DNA of 64,000 nucleotides from the NCBI RefSeq assembly GCF_036227405.1, contig NZ_CP109473.1, forward strand, positions 6,200,001-6,264,000, read 5' to 3'. Below are positions 1 to 7,951 of this stretch, piece after piece. Numbering within the stretch: the first letter of the stretch is position 1; each line of letters opens with the position of its first letter. The position numbers and the translations under genes are program-made. A model generated the notes under the pieces. It made no database searches. It saw only the letters and a list, made by a program, of their open reading frames with translations, and had not been told where the DNA came from. Source of the DNA: Streptomyces sp. NBC_01460 (GTDB lineage: Bacteria; Actinomycetota; Actinomycetes; Streptomycetales; Streptomycetaceae).

Positions 1-233
1 GGACCGGCGCGGGGATCGACGAGCTGCTCGCGCTCATCGACGCCGAGCTGCCGCGGCCGTCCGTGGAGATCGAGGCGCTCGTGCCGTACACCCAGGGCGG
101 GCTGGTCTCCCGGGTGCACGCCGAGGGCGAGGTGATCTCCGAGGAGCACACCCCGGAGGGCACGCTGCTCAAGGCACGCGTCCACGAGGAGCTCGGAGCG
201 GACCTCGCGGTCTTCGTCCCGGCTGCCCACTGA
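1..233 (+). CDS. hflX: GTPase HflX, C-terminal end (5' truncated by window)
   Basis: Only the last 76 codons are present, read from position 3. The visible peptide starts TGAGIDELLALIDAEL, the end of the G domain, and continues into the small C-terminal subdomain typical of actinobacterial HflX (VEIEALVPYTQGGLVSRVH). HflX is a ribosome-associated GTPase that splits stalled 70S ribosomes under stress. That role is family knowledge; the nucleotide-binding motifs lie outside the window. A strong hairpin follows 9 nt after the stop. Confidence 0.85.
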   Translation, partial: TGAGIDELLALIDAELPRPSVEIEALVPYTQGGLVSRVHAEGEVISEEHTPEGTLLKARVHEELGADLAVFVPAAH

Positions 234-242
234 CGCGGTAGA

Positions 243-294
243 CACGCAAGGGGCCGGACACCCCCGCTCGACGGGGGTGTCCGGCCTCCTGCGT
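243..294 (+). terminator. Terminator hairpin after hflX
   Basis: A stem of about 23 bp (arms near 243-266 and 271-294; core GGCCGGACACCCCCG) with loop CTCGA and one or two mismatches near the base. It lies between hflX and the convergent protease gene and could serve both strands. There is no T-tract, which is usual in Streptomyces. Confidence 0.8.
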
Positions 295-365
295 GGGCGG
301 GCCCGGCTCTCTCGTGACGGGCCCCGGCACGGCAACCACCATGCCGGGGCCCGCTGTTCTCCTGC

Positions 366-1586
366 CTACCGCCCCGCGTACTTCTTGCTGACCGCGTCGT
401 AGACGCCCTTGGCCTCCTTGCCCAGCCGGGGGCCGGCCAGCCAGCCCGCCGTCACCGGGCCGATGGAGGTGTTGGAGACGAGGGCGGGCTTACCGTCCTG
501 GCCCTTCGCGACCCAGCCGCCGCCCGAGGAACCACCGGTCATCGTGCACCCGATGCGGTACATCGTCGGCTGCGCCTCGAACACGGCGAGGCGTCCCGGC
601 CCGTCGGTGCACTGGAGGGCCTTCTGGCCGTCGTAGGGCGGGGCGGCCGGGTAGCCCGTCGCCGTCATGCTGTCGATCTGCGGGACGGCCGGGGCGTCGA
701 AGTCGACGGGGAGCGCCGAACCGACGGTCTCCTCCAGGGACTTGCCCGTCGACCCCTTCTCGGGAGCGACCTGAAGGACCGCGAAGTCGTACGGGGCGCC
801 CTGACCTCCGGTCGCGGCACCCTGGTTGATCCACTGGTCGGAGGTCTGCGCCCACTGGCCCCACCACACGCCGTACGGAGCGATCTGCTCCTTCGAGGCG
901 TTCTCCAGCTCCGCCGTCGACAGGCCGCTGTCGTTGTACGACGGGACGAAGGCGATGTTGCGGTACCAGCCGCCGTTCTTGCCCGCGTGCACGCAGTGCC
1001 CGGCGGTCCACACCATGTTGGACTTGCCCGGGTGGGCCGGGTCCTGCACCACGGTCGCCGAGCAGACCATCGACCCCTCGGGTCCGTCGAACAGCAGTTT
1101 GCCGGACGTCGGCGCGCTGGCGTGGTACGGCGCCCGCAGGTTCGCCGCCTCGACCGGGGCGGGGGTCGGGTCCGTCACGCCCTCGTCGCCGGAGATGTCG
1201 TTGTCGACGGGGTTCTCCGGGGGCTTGTCCGCCTCCCGCATCCGGTCCGGGTTCCAGAGGTCCTCGATGATCGGGTTGACGTAGTCCTTGGCCTCACGCA
1301 GCCACTTGTCCCTGTCCCAGTTCTTCCACTCGCCGTCCCTCCAGTTCTCGAGGTCGATCCCGTGCTCCTTGAGACGGTCCTTGAGGTCGTCCGGGATCAC
1401 GACCTTCCCGTCGGAGGCCTGGCCGGTGGAGCTGCTCGGCTCGCCGGCCGCGCCGTCCTCCTCCGGCCCGCAGGCCGTGGCGGTGAGCGTCAGGACAGCG
1501 GCGAGGGCGGCTGCGGCGAAAACCCGGGGGGTGCGACGGACGCTCCCCCCACGGCGTGCGGTGTCGATCGGGCGCATGGGTCGCAT
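366..1586 (-). CDS. Secreted trypsin-like serine protease (lipoprotein-like export signal)
   Basis: The 406-aa protein has a basic N-terminus, a hydrophobic stretch (about 21-38) and LTATAC with Cys39, an imperfect lipobox that suggests a membrane-anchored or exported product. A variable, charged region (about 60-150) precedes a chymotrypsin-fold domain. The triad is visible: His197 in TAGHC, Asp267 in YDFAV and Ser354 in TGGSSGG. The start at 1586 is chosen because AGGGGGA sits just upstream and the export signal follows directly; the open frame continues upstream but would bury the signal. Substrate is unknown. The gene is convergent with hflX and divergent from the siderophore operon. Confidence 0.75.
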   Translation of the reverse strand: MRPMRPIDTARRGGSVRRTPRVFAAAALAAVLTLTATACGPEEDGAAGEPSSSTGQASDGKVVIPDDLKDRLKEHGIDLENWRDGEWKNWDRDKWLREAKDYVNPIIEDLWNPDRMREADKPPENPVDNDISGDEGVTDPTPAPVEAANLRAPYHASAPTSGKLLFDGPEGSMVCSATVVQDPAHPGKSNMVWTAGHCVHAGKNGGWYRNIAFVPSYNDSGLSTAELENASKEQIAPYGVWWGQWAQTSDQWINQGAATGGQGAPYDFAVLQVAPEKGSTGKSLEETVGSALPVDFDAPAVPQIDSMTATGYPAAPPYDGQKALQCTDGPGRLAVFEAQPTMYRIGCTMTGGSSGGGWVAKGQDGKPALVSNTSIGPVTAGWLAGPRLGKEAKGVYDAVSKKYAGR

Positions 1587-1911
1587 CTGATGATCCCCCT
1601 GGGACTTCGTCACTGACTTCGGTACTGCACTGCGGACTCGGGAGTCGCGGGCACGGCCCGGCGCGGCGCACACTCCCGGAGCGGCGCTCCTTCCCGAGTG
1701 CGGCCCCTACTATGCCGGTGCCGATGGGGACGGCGCGCGGCAGGGCCACGGTTCCGCTGCGCAAGGATCTTCCGATTTACCCGTGATCTCCTGCCGTTCG
1801 CGTCGTTGGTACGTACGGGGGACACCCGGACCGCGTTCAGCGCTGCGGTCTGCCCTCGAAGAGGCCGTACCGAGGCGCAACGCAACTGTTACCGCAGGAG
1901 GACCGACAGCC
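1587..1911. other. Intergenic region between the protease and the siderophore operon
   Basis: About 325 bp that must hold divergent promoters. I looked for a DmdR/IdeR iron box (TTAGGTTAGGCTNACCTAA type) and found none. AGGAGG at 1896-1901 is the ribosome site of the downstream gene. No other structure was recognised. Confidence 0.4.
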
Positions 1912-3303
1912 GTGGCCGTGACCGAACCAGCTCCGGTGGCACTTCCCCCCGCGCACGAGGGGATCCTGCGGCGTCAGGCGCTGCGTGAATCGGCCGCCCG
2001 CACCTATGCGCGGTCCCTGCCGATCGTGCCCGTGCGCGCGCGGGGCATGACCATCGAGGGCGCCGACGGCCGACGCTATCTCGACTGTCTGTCAGGGGCG
2101 GGCACACTCGCGCTCGGTCACAACCACCCCGTGGTGCTCGAGGCCATCAGGAAGGTCATCGACTCGGGCGCGCCGCTGCACGTGCTCGACCTCGCCACAC
2201 CCGTCAAGGACGCCTTCACGACCGAGCTGTTCTCCACACTGCCGCGGGAGCTGGCGGACGACGCCCGCGTCCAGTTCTGCGGTCCGGCGGGCACGGACGC
2301 CGTCGAGGCGGCACTCAAGCTCGTGCGGGTGGCGAGCGGGCGCAGTGGGCTCCTCGCCTTCACCGGCGCGTACCACGGCATGACCGCCGGTGCCCTGGCC
2401 GCCTCGGGAGGCGCCACGGACGTGGGGGTGACGAGGCTCCCCTTCCCGCATACGTACCGCTGCCCCTTCGGAGCCGGCGGGGAGCACGGCGCGGAGCTCG
2501 CCGCACGGTGGACGGAGTACCTCCTGGACGATCCCAAGGGCGGTGTGCCCGCGCCGGCCGGCATGATCCTGGAGCCGGTCCAGGGCGAAGGCGGGGTGAA
2601 CCCCGCCCCGGACGGGTGGATGCGCCGGATGCGGGAGATCACCCAGGAGCGTTCGATCGCGCTGATCGCGGACGAGGTGCAGACCGGCGTCGGCAGGACC
2701 GGCACGTTCTGGGCGGTCGAGCACAGCGGGGTCGTGCCCGACGTCATGGTGCTCTCGAAGGCGATCGGCGGCTCGCTGCCCCTCGCGGTGATCGTCTACC
2801 GCTCCGCGCTCGACCTCTGGCGGCCGGGGGCACACGCCGGTACCTTCCGGGGCAACCAGCTGGCCATGGCGGCCGGTGCCGCGACTCTCGCGTACGTACG
2901 GGAGAACCAGCTCGCCGAACGCGCGGGGACGCTGGGCGCGCGGATGCTCGCCAGGCTCCAGGCGCTGAGCGCCGACCACCCGAGCATCGGTGACGTCCGG
3001 GGCCGTGGCCTGATGATCGGCATCGAGCTCGTGGACCCCGAGGCCGAGCCGCTCACCGTCACCGACGAGAAGCGCTCCGCTCCGCCGCCCGACCCCGCCC
3101 TCGCCGCGGCGGTGCAACAGGAGTGCCTGCACCGCGGTCTCATCGTCGAAGTCGGCGGACGGCACAGCGCCGTGGTCCGTCTGCTGCCTCCCCTCACTCT
3201 CACCGACGAGCAGGCGGTGGCGGTCGTCGACCGCCTCGCCGACGCGCTGAGAGCCGCCGAGCGTTCTCCGTACCGCCGGGCGGCTGCCGGGCAGACCCGC
3301 TGA
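1912..3303 (+). CDS. Diaminobutyrate-2-oxoglutarate aminotransferase (siderophore precursor)
   Basis: A class-III PLP aminotransferase of 463 aa, resembling RhbA/DABA transaminases that make L-2,4-diaminobutyrate from aspartate semialdehyde using glutamate. Visible motifs include the GPAGTDAVEAALKL cofactor loop, ADEVQTG and the PLP-lysine motif LSKAIGG (Lys about 283). The GTG at 1912 is chosen because AGGAGG lies 10 nt upstream; an in-frame start at 1783 lacks such a site and adds 43 unconserved-looking residues. It is the first gene of a four-gene operon (28-nt gap to the next), which assigns it to diamine supply for an NIS siderophore. Ectoine EctB is a related alternative, but no ectoine genes are adjacent. 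Confidence 0.85.
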   Translation: MAVTEPAPVALPPAHEGILRRQALRESAARTYARSLPIVPVRARGMTIEGADGRRYLDCLSGAGTLALGHNHPVVLEAIRKVIDSGAPLHVLDLATPVKDAFTTELFSTLPRELADDARVQFCGPAGTDAVEAALKLVRVASGRSGLLAFTGAYHGMTAGALAASGGATDVGVTRLPFPHTYRCPFGAGGEHGAELAARWTEYLLDDPKGGVPAPAGMILEPVQGEGGVNPAPDGWMRRMREITQERSIALIADEVQTGVGRTGTFWAVEHSGVVPDVMVLSKAIGGSLPLAVIVYRSALDLWRPGAHAGTFRGNQLAMAAGAATLAYVRENQLAERAGTLGARMLARLQALSADHPSIGDVRGRGLMIGIELVDPEAEPLTVTDEKRSAPPPDPALAAAVQQECLHRGLIVEVGGRHSAVVRLLPPLTLTDEQAVAVVDRLADALRAAERSPYRRAAAGQTR

Positions 3304-3331
3304 TCCCGGACCCCTCACAAGGAAGACCGCT

Positions 3332-5239
3332 GTGAACACCACCCCTGCGCCCGAGGCCGACGGCCCCCTCACCAGTCAGCAGCGAGGACATGACCTCCCG
3401 GACGGGCTGCTCGCCGTCGAGTCGACGACCGTGCCGCGCCAGAAGGCCGGACCCCACGGGCCCCCGCGTGCCGCAGCGGACTCCCCGGCCGGAGCCGCCT
3501 TCGCCGACCGCCCCTGCCCCATGGACCCGCTGGACCATCCGGACCCGCTCCGGGCCGCGGACTCGGCCGGCACGGAGAACCTGCTGCGCTGCTGGACCAG
3601 GGAGAACGACCTGCCCCGGCCGCACGGTGGCACTCTGCGCATCCCGCTCCCCGCGAGCGGCACGGCCCTGCTGGTCCCGGTCGCCCACTGGTCCGCCACG
3701 GGCTGGCACCGCTTCGGGACCCCCGTGCTCGAGAACGCGCCCCCCGGCGCCCCGGGCGCCGACGCCGTCACCGTGGCCGCGCTGCTGAGCCGTGAGAGCG
3801 AGCGGAGCGCCGGGGTCGACCTGGTGGCCAGGGTGGCCGACTCCGTACGGCACACCGCTTCCTTCATCGCGGACCGGCGCAGCGCACCCACCGCGTCGTC
3901 CGAGGCCGATCTCTTCCTCACCGGCGAGCAGTCCCTCGTCCTCGGCCACCCCCTGCACCCCACACCCAAGAGCCGCGAAGGGCTCTCCGAGTCCGAAACC
4001 CTGCTCTACTCACCCGAGTTGCGCGGCTCCTTCCCGCTCCACTGGCTGGCCGTGGACCGCTCCGTGCTGGCCACGGACTCGTCGTGGACGAAGGCCGGCC
4101 GGCCCGTACCCGCGGAGGCGCTCCTCGCGCCCCACGCCGAGGGGCTGAGCCTCCCCGAGGGCACCGCGGCCCTCCCGCTCCACCCGTGGCAGGCCACGGA
4201 GGTCCTGCGCCGCCCCGAGGTCGTGGCGCTGTGCGAGAAGGGACTCCTGCACGACCTCGGCCCGTACGGGGAGCGCTGGCACCCCACCTCTTCCGTCCGC
4301 ACCGTGCACCGGCCCGGATCCGACCTCATGCTGAAGCTGTCCCTGGGCGTACGGATCACCAACTCCCGCCGGGAGAACCTCCGTAAGGAACTCCACCGCG
4401 GAGCCGAGGTCCACCGGCTGCTCCGCACCGGGCTGGCCGACCGATGGCGGGAGGCACACCCGGGCTTCGACATCGTCCGGGACCCGGCCTGGCTGGCCGT
4501 CGACCACCCGGACGGCAGCCCCGTCCCCGGCCTCGACGTGATGCTCCGCCACAACCCGTTCGGCCCGGCCGACGACGCGGTGTGCATCGCGGGACTCACC
4601 GCTCCCCGCCCGTGGCCCGGCCGTTCCGGCACGCACTCGCGGCTCGCCGACACCATCTCCTCGCTGGCCGCGCGCACGGGCAGGACGACCGGGGCCGTCT
4701 GCGCCGAGTGGTTCCTGCGCTACCTCGACCGGGTGGTCCTGCCCGTCCTCTGGCTCGACGCGCACGCGGGCGTCGCCCTGGAGGCGCACCAGCAGAACAC
4801 GCTCGTGCTCCTCGACCACGACGGCTGGCCCGTGGGCGGCAGGTACCGCGACAACCAGGGGTACTACTTCCGCGAGTCCCACCGGAGCGCGCTCGAGCGC
4901 CGGCTCCCCGGCATCGGGACCGTCAGCGACACCTTCGTCTCCGACGCTGTCACCGACGAGCGACTCGCCTACTACCTCGGCATCAACAACGTGTTCGGTC
5001 TGATCGGGGCCTTCGGCGCCCAACGGCTCGCCGACGAAAGGCTCCTCCTCGCCGCGTTCCGCCGCTTCCTCGAAGGCGCCGTGGCGCTGGGATCCCCCCT
5101 TCCCGCCTACCTCCTGGAGACCGCGCACCTGCGGTGCAAGGCCAATCTGATGACCCGGATGCACGGCCTCGACGAACTGGTCGGGCCGGTCGACACCCAG
5201 TCCGTCTACGTCACGATCGCCAACCCCCTCCGAGGCTGA
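3332..5239 (+). CDS. IucA/IucC-family NIS siderophore synthetase (first copy)
   Basis: 635 aa. NIS synthetases adenylate a carboxylate such as citrate and condense it with an amine or alcohol. Family landmarks are visible in order: GHPLHPTPKSREGL, LPLHPWQA, TSSVRT, the LMLKLSLGVRITNSRREN nucleotide-site region, and EAHQQNTLVLL near residue 485-495, followed by RDNQGYYF. The GTG start has AAGGAAG just upstream. About 70 N-terminal residues precede recognisable homology. It differs clearly in sequence from the second synthetase at 6057-7901, so the two probably act in sequence on the two ends of one acceptor, as in aerobactin or rhizobactin assembly (inference). Confidence 0.88.
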   Translation: MNTTPAPEADGPLTSQQRGHDLPDGLLAVESTTVPRQKAGPHGPPRAAADSPAGAAFADRPCPMDPLDHPDPLRAADSAGTENLLRCWTRENDLPRPHGGTLRIPLPASGTALLVPVAHWSATGWHRFGTPVLENAPPGAPGADAVTVAALLSRESERSAGVDLVARVADSVRHTASFIADRRSAPTASSEADLFLTGEQSLVLGHPLHPTPKSREGLSESETLLYSPELRGSFPLHWLAVDRSVLATDSSWTKAGRPVPAEALLAPHAEGLSLPEGTAALPLHPWQATEVLRRPEVVALCEKGLLHDLGPYGERWHPTSSVRTVHRPGSDLMLKLSLGVRITNSRRENLRKELHRGAEVHRLLRTGLADRWREAHPGFDIVRDPAWLAVDHPDGSPVPGLDVMLRHNPFGPADDAVCIAGLTAPRPWPGRSGTHSRLADTISSLAARTGRTTGAVCAEWFLRYLDRVVLPVLWLDAHAGVALEAHQQNTLVLLDHDGWPVGGRYRDNQGYYFRESHRSALERRLPGIGTVSDTFVSDAVTDERLAYYLGINNVFGLIGAFGAQRLADERLLLAAFRRFLEGAVALGSPLPAYLLETAHLRCKANLMTRMHGLDELVGPVDTQSVYVTIANPLRG

Positions 5240-5279
5240 GGGTCAGGACCGCCCGAACCCACGAGAGGAGAGTGGCACG

Positions 5280-5996
5280 GTGCACCACGCCGATGCCCGC
5301 ACCGGGACCGGTGCCGACCCGTCCGACGCCACCGGTACCGAGGACACCCTGGAGCTGCGGCTCACCGAGGAACTCCTCGCCCTGCTCGGTGACGGCCCCG
5401 CGGCCCCCGCTGCGGCCGACGCCTCCGCTCTCGTGGGCAGCCCCGGCACATGGAGCCCGGTGACCACCTCCGCCGGGGAGTTCCGGCTCGTCGCGGTGGA
5501 GGCGGAACGCGATCTCGCGACGATCAGCCGCTGGATGAACGATCCGGCGGTCGCCGCCTTCTGGGAGCTGGCCGGACCGGAGGCGGTCACCGCCGCGCAC
5601 CTCCGGCAGCAGCTCGCCGGGGACGGTCGCAGCGTGCCCTGCCTCGGGGTCCTCGACGGCTCACCCATGAGCTACTGGGAGATCTACCGGGCGGATCTGG
5701 ATCCGTTGGCCCGCCATTACCCCGCACGGCCCCACGACGTGGGCGTCCATCTCCTCATCGGCGCGGTGGGCAACCGCGGACGGGGCATCGGCTCCCTGCT
5801 GCTCAGGGCCGTCTCGGACCTCGTGCTGGACAACCGTCCGCTCTGCGGCCGGATCGTCGCCGAGCCGGACCTGCGCAACACCCCGTCCGTGTCCGCCTTC
5901 CTGAGCGCCGGATTCCGCTTCTGCGGGGAAGTGGACCTGCCCGACAAGCGCGCCGCCCTGATGGTGCGTGACCGAGCCCACCGTGACCAGCTGTGA
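5280..5996 (+). CDS. GNAT-type siderophore acyltransferase (RhbD/IucB/AlcB-like)
   Basis: 238 aa. The C-terminal 180 residues match the acyltransferase family that acylates the amine or hydroxylamine of siderophore precursors: ISRWMNDPAVAAFWELAG at the start, MSYWEIYRADLDP, and the acyl-CoA loop NRGRGIGSLLL near 160-170. About 65 Ala/Asp-rich N-terminal residues are variable. The GTG start is supported by GAGAGGAG 9 nt upstream. Gaps of 40 nt and 60 nt to its neighbours place it in the NIS operon. Note that no N-monooxygenase is encoded nearby, so the acylated nitrogen need not become a hydroxamate. Confidence 0.82.
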   Translation: MHHADARTGTGADPSDATGTEDTLELRLTEELLALLGDGPAAPAAADASALVGSPGTWSPVTTSAGEFRLVAVEAERDLATISRWMNDPAVAAFWELAGPEAVTAAHLRQQLAGDGRSVPCLGVLDGSPMSYWEIYRADLDPLARHYPARPHDVGVHLLIGAVGNRGRGIGSLLLRAVSDLVLDNRPLCGRIVAEPDLRNTPSVSAFLSAGFRFCGEVDLPDKRAALMVRDRAHRDQL

Positions 5997-6056
5997 ACCA
6001 CTCGCCGTACCGCCCAGCCCGCTCGAACCCCATCGGTCCCACCCGGAGGAGTCCCC

Positions 6057-7901
6057 GTGCCGACATATCCAGCGAGCCGTCATCCGGCGGCGCCCCACAC
6101 CCCCTTCGACACCCCGGAGCTCAACCGGGCCGTCTGGGACCGGGTGGCGGCGAGGCTCCTCGCCAAGATGCTCGGAGAGTTCGCCTACGAGGAGGTCATC
6201 CGTCCCGTACCCGTGACGGACGAGGGCGCCGGGCGGTCCGGCGCGTACTCCCTGACTCTCGACGACGGGACCTCCCTGGGCTTCCACGCCCGGCGCGGTG
6301 TCTACGGAGGCTGGCGCGTCGACCCCACGACGATCCGCGAGGATGCTGAGGGCACCGGGGGCGGGACACCCTTCCACGACCCGCTGCGGTTCCTCGCCCG
6401 CGGCAGCCGGCTGCTCGGTCTCGACGGTGCCACACTCGGTCACCTCATCCGCGAACTCACCGCCACGCTCACGGCCGACGCCCGGCTCGACCACACCGCC
6501 CTCAGCGCCGCGCAGCTCGCCGGTCTCCCCTACGCCGAGCTCGAAGGCCACCAGACGGGGCACCCCTGGCTCGTCGCGAACAAGGGCCGCATCGGATTCT
6601 CCGCCGCCGACGCCGCCCGCTTCGCCCCGGAGGCCCGGTCCGCCACCGTGCTGCCCTGGATCGCCGTCAGCACGCGGATAGCGAGCTACCGGGGAGTGGG
6701 CCGTGTCGCCGACCCCCGGGACCTCTACGGCCAGGAACTGGACCCGGACGTCAGGGAATCCTTCACCACCGTCCTGCGCGACCGGCGGCTCGACCCCGCG
6801 GACTACCTGTTCCTCCCCGTGCACCCGTGGCAGTGGGACGAGTGGATCGTCCCCCTCTTCGCCCCCGCCATCGCGGACGGCGACATCGTGCCCCTGCACA
6901 CCGACGACGACCTCCGGCTGCCGCAGCAGTCCATCCGCACCTTCACCAATGTGGGGCGGCCCGACCGGCACACGGTCAAACTGCCCCTCTCGATCCTGAA
7001 CACCCTTGTCTGGCGGGGCCTGCCCACCGAACGCACGCTCGCCGCCCCCCAGGTCACGGCGTGGGTCCAGGGGCTGTGCGAGGCCGATCCGTTCCTCCGC
7101 GACACCTGTGGAGTCATTCTGCTCGGGGAGGTCGCCTCGGTGGCGGTCGAGCATCCCCTCTACGACCACCTCCCGGAGTCGCCGTACCAGTTCAAGGAGA
7201 TCCTCGGGGCGATCTGGAGGGAGCCGCTCCAGCCGAGGCTCGCACCCGGTGAACGCGCTCGTACGCTGGCCTCACTGCTGCACACGGACCCCGGCGGCCG
7301 TTCCTTCACGGCCGAGCTCGTCGAGCGCTCGGGACTGGCCCCCGCCGCCTGGCTGACCCGGCTCTTCGCCGCCCTTCTGCCCCCGCTCCTGCACTTCCTG
7401 TACCGCTACGGCACGGTGTTCTCCCCCCACGGCGAGAACGCCATCGTCGTCTTCGACGAGAACGACGTACCGGTCCGCCTGGCGATCAAGGACTTCGTCG
7501 ACGACGTGAACGTCAGTGCGCGGCCGCTGCCCGAACACGACACGATGCCGGAGGGTGTCCGCGAGATCTTGCTGACGGAGGACCCCTCCTTCCTGACCCA
7601 GTTCATCCACTCCGGGCTCTTCGTGGGCGTCTTCCGCTACCTCTCCCCGCTCTGCGAGGAGCAGCTGGACGTACCGGAGGGTGAATTCTGGTCACTCGTC
7701 CGTGCCGAGATCCTGCGCCATCACGCCCGCTTCCCCGAGCTCAAGGAGCGGTTCGAGATCTTCGACATGCTGACCCCGACGATCGAGCGCCTCTGTCTCA
7801 ACCGCAACCGTCTGCATCTTGACGGCTACCGGGACCGGCCCGAGCGCCCGCACGCCGCCGTCCACGGGGTGGTCCCCAACCCGCTCCACCCCTCCGCGTG
7901 A
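6057..7901 (+). CDS. IucA/IucC-family NIS siderophore synthetase (second copy)
   Basis: 614 aa. Landmarks: EGHQTGHPWLVANKGRIGF, LPVHPWQWDEW, the SIRTFTNVG and KLPLSILNT segments, then SPHGENAIVVFDENDVPVR and IKDFVDDVN. A cysteine-poor C-terminal FhuF-like region follows. The GTG start has CGGAGGAG 7 nt upstream. It closes the four-gene operon. The operon has two synthetases, one aminotransferase and one acyltransferase but no decarboxylase, oxygenase, exporter or receptor, so those functions must be absent or encoded elsewhere. Confidence 0.9.
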   Translation: MPTYPASRHPAAPHTPFDTPELNRAVWDRVAARLLAKMLGEFAYEEVIRPVPVTDEGAGRSGAYSLTLDDGTSLGFHARRGVYGGWRVDPTTIREDAEGTGGGTPFHDPLRFLARGSRLLGLDGATLGHLIRELTATLTADARLDHTALSAAQLAGLPYAELEGHQTGHPWLVANKGRIGFSAADAARFAPEARSATVLPWIAVSTRIASYRGVGRVADPRDLYGQELDPDVRESFTTVLRDRRLDPADYLFLPVHPWQWDEWIVPLFAPAIADGDIVPLHTDDDLRLPQQSIRTFTNVGRPDRHTVKLPLSILNTLVWRGLPTERTLAAPQVTAWVQGLCEADPFLRDTCGVILLGEVASVAVEHPLYDHLPESPYQFKEILGAIWREPLQPRLAPGERARTLASLLHTDPGGRSFTAELVERSGLAPAAWLTRLFAALLPPLLHFLYRYGTVFSPHGENAIVVFDENDVPVRLAIKDFVDDVNVSARPLPEHDTMPEGVREILLTEDPSFLTQFIHSGLFVGVFRYLSPLCEEQLDVPEGEFWSLVRAEILRHHARFPELKERFEIFDMLTPTIERLCLNRNRLHLDGYRDRPERPHAAVHGVVPNPLHPSA

Positions 7902-7951
7902 GGCCGGGACCGCTCGATGGTGTCAGTGGGGAGCCTTAGGGTGGACGGGCT

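Noticed and set aside
1783..1911. Longer start for the DABA aminotransferase
   Set aside because: No ribosome site, unconserved-looking peptide, and AGGAGG sits before GTG 1912.
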